A stretch of 55,426 nt of DNA, taken from positions 1-55,426 of the forward strand of contig NZ_FNYH01000013.1 of NCBI RefSeq assembly GCF_900108915.1, given 5' to 3'. Source of the DNA: Allopseudospirillum japonicum. GTDB lineage: Bacteria; Pseudomonadota; Gammaproteobacteria; Pseudomonadales; Halomonadaceae. The notes under the pieces are model-generated. The model was not told the origin of the DNA. It saw only the letters and a list, made by a program, of their open reading frames with translations, and ran no database searches. Shown in pieces: positions 37,547-46,494 of this stretch. Numbering within the stretch: the first letter of the stretch is position 1; every line of letters starts with the position of its first letter. Made by a program: the position numbers and the translations under genes.

Positions 37547-38218
37547 ATGCCAGAAGATTTTGCTAATTCACGCTTGCCTGTCAGCCAGCAACACCAAATC
37601 CATCCGCATTTGCTCGCTCAAGTGGCTCGTTATGCAGAAAGTCGGTTTCATAAACCGATTCAAGATTTTAATCAACAAGCTTTTATACAAGCACAAAGCG
37701 CTTGGCAAGCCCATCAAGGGCCGATTATCTTGGATTCAGGCTGTGGCGTTGGTGTCAGTACACGCCTATTAGCGCAGACTTTTCCGCAGCACTTTGTGAT
37801 AGGTGTTGATCGCTCAGCAGCGAGATTAAGCCGACGTTTAGGCCCTTTGCCGGCGAATGCCTGCTTAATTCGTGCAGATTTAGTTGATTTTTGGCGCTTA
37901 TTGCACATACATCAATGGCCGATTGCTCGTCATTATGTGCTTTATCCTAACCCTTATCCTAAAGCGAGCCAACTACACTACCGCTGGCATGCTCACCCGG
38001 TTTGGCCGAGTTTATTAGCCATCAGCCCCTATTTAATCATGCGGACTAACTGGTTGATTTATGCACAAGAATGGGCTGCAGCCTTAGCTTTTTATCGTCG
38101 TAGTGCGCCAGTACAGCTTTTAGATTCGCAAGAGGTGGCACGTCAACCTTTAACTGCCTTTGAACGTAAATACCAAGCCAGTGGACATCCACTTTATCAA
38201 GTTCTAGTGTCTTCCTAG
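37547..38218 (+). CDS. TrmB-like SAM-dependent methyltransferase
   Basis: A 223-residue protein of the TrmB fold: motif I LDSGCGVGVSTRLLA, VIGVDRSAARL, and YPNPYPKASQLHYRW, which replaces the FPDPWPK motif of true tRNA m7G46 methyltransferases. The C-terminal half ends with LTAFERKYQASG, also TrmB-like. It is likely a TrmB paralogue with an RNA or small-molecule substrate. It lies 23 nt after the ParA gene and 27 nt before aceK. Confidence 0.8.
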   Translation: MPEDFANSRLPVSQQHQIHPHLLAQVARYAESRFHKPIQDFNQQAFIQAQSAWQAHQGPIILDSGCGVGVSTRLLAQTFPQHFVIGVDRSAARLSRRLGPLPANACLIRADLVDFWRLLHIHQWPIARHYVLYPNPYPKASQLHYRWHAHPVWPSLLAISPYLIMRTNWLIYAQEWAAALAFYRRSAPVQLLDSQEVARQPLTAFERKYQASGHPLYQVLVSS

Positions 38219-38245
38219 AGCAATTGATTTACAGAGGCGAGATTA

Positions 38246-39967
38246 ATGCAGCAAGATTTGCAAACCTTAGCGCACCATCTTTTACAAGGCTTTGATGATT
38301 ACCGTTTTCGTTTTCGTCAGATAACTCAAGATGCCCCGCAATATTTTGCGCAAGCCCATTGGCAAGCTATGCAACAGGCATCTGCTGAACGCATTGATTT
38401 ATATGAAACCAGAATAAAATCTACCTGTGCACACTTACCCGCTTTGGCGCATCAGGTTGCTATCTGGCCAGATCTAAAACAGGTTTATCGCCAGATGCTA
38501 AGCACGCGTTTAGATGCTGAATTAGCAGAAACTTGGTTTAATTCGGTTTACTGCCATTTATTTGCACACGCGGGGATTAATAATCAAGCGATTTTTGTTG
38601 ATGCAGAACCACGCCCAATACAAGCGCATTCTCACATTCCGCTAACACGAAGTTATTTACGTCAACAAACAGGTTTTGCGGCACTTTTTCAAACGATATT
38701 AACAAGCTATTCCTTAGGAGTGCCCTTTTTTAATTTGCAAGAAGATTGCCAATTTATAGAAAGTTCCCTTATTGAATCTTTACCCTCATATATCTTGGCA
38801 GATCCTTATTTAGATGTGCAGATGTTGCATACGGTTTTTTATCGTAATAAAGGTGCTTATTTAGTTGGACGAATCTTAAGTGGTGGCCATAGTATCCCTT
38901 TAGTTTTGCCTTTGGTACATGCAGAATCTCAGGGTGTTTTTGTGGACACCTTAATCATCGACCCTGAACAAGTTTCTATTGTATTTTCTTTTACGCGCTC
39001 TTATTTTATGGTTGATGTACCTATTCCGGCGGAATTTGTGGCTTTCTTAAAACAACTGATGCCAAATAAAGAAACAGCAGAACTTTACACAGCTATCGGT
39101 TTTTATAAACATGGTAAAACTGAGTTTTACCGCAGCTTATTAAGTCACTTGGCGCATACCTCAGACCAATTTGTGATGGCTGCTGGTGTAAAAGGTATGG
39201 TGATGAGTGTATTTACCTTACCCGGCTTTAATAGTGTCTTTAAAATTATTAAAGATAAGTTTGCACCGCCTAAAGAAGTTAGCAAGGCGACAGTCAAAGC
39301 CAAGTATGCGCTTGTAAAACGTCTTGACCGTGTCGGGCGTATGGCGGACACGCAAGAATTTTCCAATTTTTGTTTTCCTGTCAGTCGCTTTGCCCCTGAA
39401 TGCTTACAAGAACTCTTAGATGTTGCGCCATCAACTGTCGAGGTGCAGGGCGATCAGGTATTAATCCATCATTTATGGACAGAAAGGCGCATGATTCCGC
39501 TGAATCTTTATTTGCAACAAGCCAATGCAAAGGAAACAGTCGCTATTTTGCAAGATTATGGACGCGCGATTAAACAGCTTGCTGCAGCGAATATTTTTCC
39601 GGGTGATATGTTGTTAAAAAACTTTGGTGTAACGCGTCATGGACGTGTGGTGTTTTATGATTATGATGAAATCAGTGATTTAACAGAGATGAATTTCCGT
39701 GAAATCCCTGAACCTCGTTTCCCAGAAGATGAACTCGCCGCTGAGCCTTGGTATTCTGTGGCACCAAATGATGTATTTCCGGAAGAGTTTGCGACCTTTT
39801 TGTTTCGGGACCCGCAACATCGACGTATATTTCAGCAAGAACATGCACAGCTTTTTCAAGCCAGTTATTGGCGCAGTGTGCAAGATGCAATTCATGCAGG
39901 CCAGTTGCTTGATGTTTATCCTTATCCTGCCCAACAAAGATTTAGATTTTTGGAAGAAATCCTATGA
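38246..39967 (+). CDS. aceK: Isocitrate dehydrogenase kinase/phosphatase
   Basis: A 573-residue bifunctional enzyme (E. coli 578) that phosphorylates isocitrate dehydrogenase to send carbon into the glyoxylate shunt and reverses this with the same site. Typical segments are ETRIKSTCAHLPALAHQVAI, YFMVDVPIPAEFVAFL, YTAIGFYKHGKTEFYRSLL and the kinase-like NFGVTRHGRVVFYDYDEI. aceA and aceB are not in the window. Its stop overlaps the next gene by 4 nt. Confidence 0.95.
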   Translation: MQQDLQTLAHHLLQGFDDYRFRFRQITQDAPQYFAQAHWQAMQQASAERIDLYETRIKSTCAHLPALAHQVAIWPDLKQVYRQMLSTRLDAELAETWFNSVYCHLFAHAGINNQAIFVDAEPRPIQAHSHIPLTRSYLRQQTGFAALFQTILTSYSLGVPFFNLQEDCQFIESSLIESLPSYILADPYLDVQMLHTVFYRNKGAYLVGRILSGGHSIPLVLPLVHAESQGVFVDTLIIDPEQVSIVFSFTRSYFMVDVPIPAEFVAFLKQLMPNKETAELYTAIGFYKHGKTEFYRSLLSHLAHTSDQFVMAAGVKGMVMSVFTLPGFNSVFKIIKDKFAPPKEVSKATVKAKYALVKRLDRVGRMADTQEFSNFCFPVSRFAPECLQELLDVAPSTVEVQGDQVLIHHLWTERRMIPLNLYLQQANAKETVAILQDYGRAIKQLAAANIFPGDMLLKNFGVTRHGRVVFYDYDEISDLTEMNFREIPEPRFPEDELAAEPWYSVAPNDVFPEEFATFLFRDPQHRRIFQQEHAQLFQASYWRSVQDAIHAGQLLDVYPYPAQQRFRFLEEIL

Positions 39968-40209
39968 CACTTGATGCCCGTACTTCACGCATTATTGAAA
40001 TGGCTTGGGAAGATCGTACCCCATTTGAAGCGATTGAACATCAGCATGGTTTAAGCGAAGCGCAAGTGATCCAACTGATGCGCCGTCAACTTAAGCCAAG
40101 CAGCTTTCGTTTATGGCGCCAGCGCGTGAGTGGACGTAAAACCAAGCATCAAGCTTTGCGCCCTGTGGATGTGATACGCGCTTATGCGCCTGGACAGTAT
40201 AAGCGCTAG
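39964..40209 (+). CDS. TIGR03643-family small protein
   Basis: An 81-residue basic protein. The conserved run IIEMAWEDRTPFEAIEHQHG followed by VIQLMRRQLKPSSF and RLWRQRVSGRKTKH matches TIGR03643 (DUF2805), of unknown function; it looks like a DNA- or RNA-binding helical domain. It is coupled to aceK by ATGA, which suggests joint expression. Confidence 0.85.
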   Translation: MTLDARTSRIIEMAWEDRTPFEAIEHQHGLSEAQVIQLMRRQLKPSSFRLWRQRVSGRKTKHQALRPVDVIRAYAPGQYKR

Positions 40210-41073
40210 TAATTAAGCGATATTAGCACCAACAAGATAATTGTCAGTGATATACCCCAGTAAGCTAGTGAAACTTGGTAACCTTGTGATATTAAGGCAA
40301 GTAATGACTGGAATTGGTGGCTGCTGTTATATTAAGTCGTTTAATCTTTTTAAGTGCCAACCCTGAGTCAGTCATTTATTGTATTGCCTGAAATTTATTA
40401 ATTATGATATGCGTACTTAAAGATGAGATTCCCAAATAAAATGCATTTATCGACTGCTTGGACAAGCTCTGTAAAGATAAATCAGGTCATAAAAAACTTT
40501 ATTTGCTTGTGATTTTTTACAAGTTTTACGCTATGACTTTGGATCCTGTTATTAAGGACACTTTAACCAAGCTTTCTGTGATGTGCTGTTTCTTAGGCTT
40601 GTCCTTGCTCGATGCAGTCAAGTTTTGGGGTTTGTCTTGGTCTTGGCGTTTTATACTGGGATGCTTATACTGCGAGCTGACCAAATAAACCATATCCACC
40701 TAGTCACCGTATGCTCACTAAAGTTGAGGGTGCGTACCCTAGTGAATCATTTGAAATTCTATGCTGAACACAGGTATTGCACGATTGAGTGCCGTACTCT
40801 TATGGTTTGCCTTTTGTGTCAGTCGGGCGATAACCGAAAGTTTAAATATAAGCAGCATAAGCAAAGTAGGATGGGGTAAGTGACCCGAGTACCACCTTGA
40901 TCCTAGGTATAGTGCTGATAAATCACAATACCCATCAGGTCAAAGCCTTGGCCGCACAGTTAGATGAGTTTCGCTGCGCTTGACTCACCCTAGGTGGTTA
41001 ATCCGTTGGGCAAGTATCACAAGCCTTGCGTGATTTTTGCTAAACTATCTTATTCAACAAGGAGTAACTACTT
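40210..41073. other. 864-bp stretch without a convincing gene
   Basis: The longest open frames (40458-40688 and 40583-40879, plus strand) lack ribosome sites; the second starts with a hydrophobic stretch (VLGFVLVLAFYTGML) that may be the stump of a membrane protein. I recognise no family, RNA gene or repeat. The end of the stretch (from ~41050) holds the AAGGAG site of the next gene. Confidence 0.4.
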
Positions 41074-41439
41074 GTGCCTTCGTCCACAGCGCAACCGCGT
41101 TATGTCACCGCTTATTGGAAAGCCAGAGTCACTCGTGCCAATGGCAAGCACTACTGGGCGCATACCCGCACAATCTGTACAACAGATATTAACTTTGAAA
41201 TTAGTGAATATTTGAAAGAAAAAGAAGTTTTGCGGGTACAAGTATATGCCTTTCATAAAGGCGCGCGTCGCTTGCTTGCCCTGAAAGGGCATGTGAGCTA
41301 TTCAGTGCTTTTATCTTCGGGTACCAGCTTTGGCGTTGATATGGTTTATGATCATATTGAAAGCCAAAGCCTTAATTTTATTAAAGAATATATGCAAGAT
41401 CGTCAAAAAAGTCAGCGTGGTGGCTGGTCTCTCGTGTAA
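41074..41439 (+). CDS. PilZ-like beta-barrel protein (tentative)
   Basis: A 121-residue protein resembling stand-alone PilZ proteins in layout: YWKARVTRANGKHYWAHTRT, a strand-rich middle with LRVQVYAFHKGARR, and a helical end. The RxxxR motif and DxSxxG are not recognisable, so c-di-GMP binding is doubtful. The start is GTG at 41074 with AAGGAG 9 nt upstream. It converges with the DUF501 gene. Confidence 0.6.
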   Translation: MPSSTAQPRYVTAYWKARVTRANGKHYWAHTRTICTTDINFEISEYLKEKEVLRVQVYAFHKGARRLLALKGHVSYSVLLSSGTSFGVDMVYDHIESQSLNFIKEYMQDRQKSQRGGWSLV

Positions 41440-41445
41440 TTTTGG

Positions 41446-41463
41446 CCCGCCCTTTGGGGCGGG
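41446..41463. terminator. Hairpin between convergent genes
   Basis: CCCGCCC-TTTG-GGGCGGG, a 7-bp GC stem between the PilZ-like gene and the DUF501 gene. T tracts are weak on both sides. Confidence 0.55.
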
Positions 41464-41468
41464 ATAGA

Positions 41469-41990
41469 TCAAGGCAGATAATCAGCAATGGCAAACTTTT
41501 GATCTAGTCTACGTCCTATCACATTATCACCGCACAAGTGATGTGCATACTGGGTATGTAAACAACGGATTTGCTGCCAATTGGCGATACCACCTATACC
41601 TCGTTGGGTAAATAACTCTGTAAGTTGCTGGTTTTGGATCCAAACCTTGTCTTGTGCAGACATAAAATGCCAACGCTGGCGAATATAATCTTGATGGCTG
41701 GCGTGATATTCAGCTAATAACTCTGGGTCTGCTTGTAACTCATCTTCCCACACTTTAATCAGGCCACGGCTTTCAATATGGCTTAATTCTTTTTTAAGAA
41801 GTGGCGAGGTGAGCCAATACAAGGTAGGAAATGGTTGGTGATCAACCACAGAATGCATACGCAAAACGAGGGGCGTGCCTTCGCCATCAATCGCCGCAAT
41901 GGAATGGATGCCTTTCGGTGGGCGACCAATTTGTTGTTCAATAATCTGTAAATCTTGCGCACTGGGCGGATAATTAACACAAGTATGCAT
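41469..41990 (-). CDS. DUF501 domain-containing protein
   Basis: A 173-residue protein matching DUF501: an opening IGRPPKGIHSIAAI, then LVLRMHSVVDHQPFPTLYWL, GIGGIANWQQIRCLHTQYAH and NVIGRRL. Function is unknown in the family; no catalytic residues can be named. It follows a terminator and is probably transcribed alone. Confidence 0.8.
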   Translation of the reverse strand: MHTCVNYPPSAQDLQIIEQQIGRPPKGIHSIAAIDGEGTPLVLRMHSVVDHQPFPTLYWLTSPLLKKELSHIESRGLIKVWEDELQADPELLAEYHASHQDYIRQRWHFMSAQDKVWIQNQQLTELFTQRGIGGIANWQQIRCLHTQYAHHLCGDNVIGRRLDQKFAIADYLP

Positions 41991-42015
41991 AACTTAAATA
42001 TCAGATCAGGTGAAA

Positions 42016-42041
42016 AGAAAAGGCTACCTCAAAGGTAGCCT
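42016..42041 (-). terminator. Terminator of the algC-sirB2-ycxB-like run
   Basis: AGGCTACCT-CAA-AGGTAGCCT (42021-42041), a 9-bp stem followed on the minus strand by TTTTCTTTT. Confidence 0.85.
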
Positions 42042-42049
42042 AAGTTAGT

Positions 42050-42643
42050 TTAGTCACTTAAAGCATAATGACTACGGTCATCATATAAAGCAACATGGCG
42101 TTGAATTAACTCAGCTAAACCATCAGCGCCCGTATCTTCTTGAATTGATTTATTAGGCATCCAAATAAACATAGGGCCTTGATAGAATAAGAAACCTTCA
42201 CTAACGCGTACAACACGAGTTAATGCCGACCATTGTACAGGACCTGGCTGATTGCCTTCGGTCCAACCTTTCAGGTCCTCGTCAGTAATATCCCAGTAAA
42301 TGCGTTTGTTCTGCTCTGGTGAACGTTTAAATTGACGTCCCAGCATTTTATTTTGCAACCAGCGTCTTAAGGTAAACCAATAAATGAGCAAAATAATTAA
42401 TAAGGCATAATGTTGCTCAAATCCTTGTTCAACAATTGCTTGGATTAAAGCAAAAAAACCCTCTGGTACGGGATCGAGCTTATTATAGCCATTATATATG
42501 ATATTAAATAATAAAGTGGCTATTAGAGTGCCACCAATGACCCAAGTAATCACTTGGCGGCGTTTACGATCTGGGCCAACTTCGTAATGGTAGTTATTGG
42601 CTTTAAGGTACTCATCTTGAGTCCAAACATATTCTAAACGCAT
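42050..42643 (-). CDS. YcxB-like membrane protein
   Basis: A 197-residue protein with two membrane helices (TWVIGGTLIATLLFNIIYNG and YALLIILLIYWFTL) and a C-terminal YcxB-like domain: ITDEDLKGWTEG, WSALTRVVRVSEGFLFY and MFIWMPN. The function is unknown. ATG 42643 has AGGA upstream and is preferred over a longer frame to 42718, which would overlap sirB2. Confidence 0.75.
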   Translation of the reverse strand: MRLEYVWTQDEYLKANNYHYEVGPDRKRRQVITWVIGGTLIATLLFNIIYNGYNKLDPVPEGFFALIQAIVEQGFEQHYALLIILLIYWFTLRRWLQNKMLGRQFKRSPEQNKRIYWDITDEDLKGWTEGNQPGPVQWSALTRVVRVSEGFLFYQGPMFIWMPNKSIQEDTGADGLAELIQRHVALYDDRSHYALSD

Positions 42644-42662
42644 AACAAAAATCCTGTAAAAA

Positions 42663-43064
42663 TTAAGGTGCAGCGAACCATAACATGCCCCAAGATGCGG
42701 GATGATGCCAAATCGCAACGCCTAAAATATAAAAGACGCTCAACATTGCGCAAATAAGCGCACTGACTTTCATAGGCCGAGGCAAGTTAGGGCGTAATGC
42801 GACTATGCCAAAACCGATATAGACGAGCAAACCCAGTACTTTGGCAGTGAGCCAAGTTTGTACAAAAGGATATTGTTGAAGATAGAGACACAAGGCTAGA
42901 GCAGAAAGGAGTAAGCCTGTATCAATGACATGAGGTAACCAACGCACCCAGGGGCGTTTTAACCACGAGGAATCTGTGAGCATCCATAACCCACGTAGCC
43001 CAAAAAAACCTAGGCTTAACACCACTAGGCTAATATGTAGATGTTTAATAGCTAAATAGCTCAC
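42663..43064 (-). CDS. SirB2-family membrane protein
   Basis: A 133-residue four-helix protein. It begins MSYLAIKHLHISLVVLSLGF, with LPHVIDTGLLLSALAL and WLTAKVLGLLVYIGFG later, all typical of SirB2. The name comes from Salmonella virulence work, but the family is widespread and its function is unsettled. It lies 13 nt after algC. Confidence 0.85.
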   Translation of the reverse strand: MSYLAIKHLHISLVVLSLGFFGLRGLWMLTDSSWLKRPWVRWLPHVIDTGLLLSALALCLYLQQYPFVQTWLTAKVLGLLVYIGFGIVALRPNLPRPMKVSALICAMLSVFYILGVAIWHHPASWGMLWFAAP

Positions 43065-43077
43065 GTATTGATCTCAT

Positions 43078-44451
43078 TTAGAAATTTAAAGTTAAACTCG
43101 CATCAAGTTGGGCAAGCTGTTGACGAAAATGTGCTTGTACACGGGCTAATGCTTCAGGTGTTTTACCTTCAAATCTTAAAACCAGCATAGGCGTTGTGTT
43201 GGATGCACGGCATAGGCCCCAAGCATCCTCATAATCAACGCGTACCCCATCAATCAAGGTGACGTCACCACCCGTAAAGTCCCCTTGTGCGGCCAAGCGC
43301 TCAATCAAGGCAAATTTATTATCTTCTGTCACCGTGACATTAATTTCTGGGGTACTTGGATCTTGGGGATAAGTGCTAATTAAGGTGTCTGCATCCTGAT
43401 CGCTGGCAGCAAGTAGGCGTAAAAAACGTGCGCCAGCATATAAACCATCATCAAAGCCATACCAATTTTCTTGAAAGAAAATGTGTCCACTCATTTCGCC
43501 GGCTAATAGGGCTTGGGTGCGCTTCATTTCTGCTTTGACTAAAGAATGCCCCGTTGGGATCATGCGTGCCTGTCCGCCGGCTGCTTGTACACGCTCTTTA
43601 ACTCTGTGGGTGCATTTAACATCGTACAGAATTAAGCCATGAGGCACTTGGGCTAAAACTTCATCCGCAAACATCATCAGTAAACGATCTGGATAAATGA
43701 CCTCACCTTGAGGGGTGACAATCCCAACGCGATCGCCATCACCATCGAAAGCTAAACCGATATCCGCTTGGGTCCGCGAGACCTCCTCAAGGAGATCTTG
43801 TAGATTTTCTAACTTGCCAGGATCTGGATGATGATTAGGAAAACGGCCATCAATTTCACTATGAAGTGCAATGACTTCACAACCTAAACGACGGAATAAC
43901 TCGGGTGCAAGTTCGCCTGTGACCCCATTGCCTGAATCTAAAACCACCTTTAATGGACGTTCGAGCTGCAAACGCGTGCATACGTCTTGTAGGTAGGTTT
44001 CACGTATATCCAGGGTTTGATATTCACCTGTGCCTTGTGTCAAATCTTGCTGGCAAATCCGCGTATAAAGGGCACGGATCTGGTCACCATAGAGGGTTTC
44101 CCCTCGGAGTACAATTTTAAAACCATTGTAATCCGGTGGGTTATGACTGCCGGTAATCATCACCCCAGAGCGGGTGTGTGTATGAGTAGCAGCTGCAAAA
44201 TAGAGGACAGGTGTGGGCACTTGGCCAATATCAATCACATGACAGCCCGTTGCACGTATCCCTTGGATTAAGGCTTGTGCCATCTCTGGGCCAGATAAGC
44301 GTCCATCACGGGCGACTAATAAACTCTGATCACCACGGGCCAAACATTCACTGCCAAGGGCTTGGCCGATTTGATAGACACCTTCAACAAACAAACTTTG
44401 GCCAACGATACCGCGAATATCATAAGCACGAAAAATAGATTCTGTGAGCAT
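43078..44451 (-). CDS. algC: Phosphomannomutase/phosphoglucomutase AlgC
   Basis: A 457-residue alpha-D-phosphohexomutase. The first residues MLTESIFRAYDIRGIVG are typical; the phosphoserine loop is ITGSHNPPDYNGFK, the metal loop is FDGDGDR, and the substrate loop contains GEMSGHIFF. It interconverts 1- and 6-phosphates of mannose and glucose for LPS and exopolysaccharide. ATG 44451 has GAGAGG upstream. The gene is 24 nt downstream of dut, as in pseudomonads. Confidence 0.95.
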   Translation of the reverse strand: MLTESIFRAYDIRGIVGQSLFVEGVYQIGQALGSECLARGDQSLLVARDGRLSGPEMAQALIQGIRATGCHVIDIGQVPTPVLYFAAATHTHTRSGVMITGSHNPPDYNGFKIVLRGETLYGDQIRALYTRICQQDLTQGTGEYQTLDIRETYLQDVCTRLQLERPLKVVLDSGNGVTGELAPELFRRLGCEVIALHSEIDGRFPNHHPDPGKLENLQDLLEEVSRTQADIGLAFDGDGDRVGIVTPQGEVIYPDRLLMMFADEVLAQVPHGLILYDVKCTHRVKERVQAAGGQARMIPTGHSLVKAEMKRTQALLAGEMSGHIFFQENWYGFDDGLYAGARFLRLLAASDQDADTLISTYPQDPSTPEINVTVTEDNKFALIERLAAQGDFTGGDVTLIDGVRVDYEDAWGLCRASNTTPMLVLRFEGKTPEALARVQAHFRQQLAQLDASLTLNF

Positions 44452-44475
44452 AAGAGCCTCTCTCATTGATCAAAA

Positions 44476-44943
44476 TTAATGGCGGCCTGTACTACCAAAG
44501 CCATCAGTGCCCCGCTCCGAATCAGTAAAGGTTTCCACAAAATGCATCTGTGCATGTAAAACCGGCACCAGCACATATTGGGCAATACGTTCCCCCGGTT
44601 GCACCCTATAAGCTTGCTGGCTGCGATTCCATAAAGAAATCTTAATTTCGCCTTGGTAATCCGCGTCCACTAGCCCGACTAGATTACCTAACACCAAGCC
44701 GTGTTTATGGCCTAAACCTGAACGCGGTAAAATTAAACCTGCATATTGGGGATCTTGGATATACATTGCGATCCCTGTTCCTATCAGTTCACTTTGACCT
44801 GCCTCTAGGGTTAAAGGTGCATCCATGAGTGCACGCAAATCTAACCCTGCGGAGCCAGCCGTGGCATAACTGGGTAAAGGAAATTCCGCACCTAAACGCG
44901 GATCAAGAATTTTAACTTGGAGGGGAATGGATTGCGCTTGCAT
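44476..44943 (-). CDS. dut: dUTP diphosphatase
   Basis: A 155-residue trimeric dUTPase that hydrolyses dUTP to dUMP. Motifs are [36 protein letters not shown] with the catalytic aspartate, [12 protein letters not shown] and the C-terminal arm [13 protein letters not shown] 44943 is the family start; ATG 44958 is an alternative. Confidence 0.96.
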   Translation of the reverse strand: MQAQSIPLQVKILDPRLGAEFPLPSYATAGSAGLDLRALMDAPLTLEAGQSELIGTGIAMYIQDPQYAGLILPRSGLGHKHGLVLGNLVGLVDADYQGEIKISLWNRSQQAYRVQPGERIAQYVLVPVLHAQMHFVETFTDSERGTDGFGSTGRH

Positions 44944-44981
44944 GCGATTTCTCTGCAAAAGTAAAAAGATTGGAATAAGGC

Positions 44982-45935
44982 TTAGGTTGTTTGTTCAAGT
45001 GCTTGCTGGCCTAATGCTTGCTGTCCTAAATAGTGGCGTGCAAACTGCCAAGCCGTACGGCCGCTGCGATGGCCTTTTAATTGGGCAAAGCGCAAAGCTT
45101 GGGTGCGAGCTTCTTGATCCCAAGGAATCGACACTTGATATTGAAGCGCAAGTTTTTGTAACCAATGCTGGGCGGCGGCAAGATAAGTTTCTTGGCTAAA
45201 AGGATAAAAAGAGATCCATAATCCGAAGCGATCGGAAAGAGCGATTTTTTCTTCAATCGCATCCGCATAATGCAACTCGCCTTCAATCACCTTGCTGGCT
45301 TGATTATCCTGCATGTGCTCAGGCACCAAATGGCGGCGGTTTGAGGTTGCATACAAAAGCACCTGTTCATAATGGCCGCTTAAACTGCCATCTAGCAGGC
45401 TTTTTAACGGTTTATAAGCAAGATCACCTTGCTCAAAGGACAAATCATCTGTGTAAATAATAAAGCGCCATGGGGTTGACGGAAGTTGCGCAAGCATCTG
45501 ATGTAAATCAGCAAGCTGTTCTTTTTCAACTTGTAAAACGCGTAAGCCTTGCGCAGCAAAAGTATATAAGAGGGCACGAATTAAGGAGGATTTCCCTGTA
45601 CCGCGACTCCCCCATAACAAGACATTGTTGGCAGGAAGACCCGCAAGAAATTGGCGGGTATTTTGCTCGACTCTGGCCTTGGCGTGATCAATACCAATTA
45701 AATCGTGCAAATCAAAACCAGGTGCATCTGTCGCCGGCATTAAGCGCACAAGTTGGCCTGCCTGTGCATCCCAAGTTGCGGCCCAAGTCGTGTGCCAGTC
45801 AATCGCTTGTGGGGTTTGAGGGAGCCAGCGCGCTTCTAAAACTTGTAACAAACGTTCGCAACGCTGAGCCCATGCGAATTTCAGACGAGGCTTGGATATT
45901 TTTTTTTTATCCTTGGTGTGATGTTTTTTACCCAT
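44982..45935 (-). CDS. DUF815-family AAA ATPase
   Basis: A 317-residue P-loop protein: Walker [16 protein letters not shown], Walker [27 protein letters not shown] and sensor-like [12 protein letters not shown]. The order [19 protein letters not shown] before Walker A is typical of DUF815. The role is unknown. ATG 45935 has GGAG upstream and a basic start [12 protein letters not shown]. It stands 38 nt upstream of dut. Confidence 0.88.
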   Translation of the reverse strand: MGKKHHTKDKKKISKPRLKFAWAQRCERLLQVLEARWLPQTPQAIDWHTTWAATWDAQAGQLVRLMPATDAPGFDLHDLIGIDHAKARVEQNTRQFLAGLPANNVLLWGSRGTGKSSLIRALLYTFAAQGLRVLQVEKEQLADLHQMLAQLPSTPWRFIIYTDDLSFEQGDLAYKPLKSLLDGSLSGHYEQVLLYATSNRRHLVPEHMQDNQASKVIEGELHYADAIEEKIALSDRFGLWISFYPFSQETYLAAAQHWLQKLALQYQVSIPWDQEARTQALRFAQLKGHRSGRTAWQFARHYLGQQALGQQALEQTT

Positions 45936-45959
45936 GTTGATTTTCTCCAAAAACGACAC

Positions 45960-45983
45960 AAAAAACGCCCGTTGAATCGGGCG
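45960..45983 (-). terminator. Terminator of carA-carB-greA
   Basis: CGCCCG (45966-45971) pairs with CGGGCG (45978-45983) and six T follow on the minus strand. It lies 35 nt after the greA stop. Confidence 0.85.
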
Positions 45984-46017
45984 CTTAGGGTGTGAGTTTA
46001 CATGAGCGAGATATGAA

Positions 46018-46494
46018 TTAAAGATGGGCAACAGTGAGAATTTCGTATTCCACACCACCACGTGGGGTTTGTACAACGACCACATCCCCTTCTTCTTTAC
46101 CAATCAAAGCGCGTGCAATCGGGGAAGAAACCGAAATTTTCCCTTGATCGAAGTCCGCTTCATCTTCACCAACAATCTGATATTTCACCTGATTGTCTGT
46201 ATCCAGATGCAGCAAATCTACCGTCACCCCAAAAATCACTCGGCCTGTGTAGGCAATTTTGGTGACATCAATCACTTGAGCGGCAGAAAGCTTGGACTCA
46301 ATATCTTGAATCCGGCCTTCAATAAAGCCTTGGCGCTCGCGTGCGGCGTGATATTCGGCGTTTTCTTTGAGATCGCCGTGTTCACGTGCTTCAGCAATCG
46401 CCTCAATCACTTGTGGACGCTCGACATTTTTAAGCTCTTCTAGTTCTTTGCGCAGGTGAGCTTCACCTGCAGGCGTCATAGGGACTCGATTCAT
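46018..46494 (-). CDS. greA: Transcription elongation factor GreA
   Basis: A 158-residue factor. The N-terminal coiled coil ([20 protein letters not shown]) carries the acidic tip residues in [20 protein letters not shown], and the C-terminal domain ends with [20 protein letters not shown]. It stimulates transcript cleavage in backtracked RNA polymerase. The ATG follows the carB stop with no gap, as in many pseudomonads. Confidence 0.97.
   Translation of the reverse strand: MNRVPMTPAGEAHLRKELEELKNVERPQVIEAIAEAREHGDLKENAEYHAARERQGFIEGRIQDIESKLSAAQVIDVTKIAYTGRVIFGVTVDLLHLDTDNQVKYQIVGEDEADFDQGKISVSSPIARALIGKEEGDVVVVQTPRGGVEYEILTVAHL

Noticed and set aside
40458-40688. 76-codon open frame
   Set aside because: No ribosome site, odd composition and overlap with other weak frames; not recognisable.
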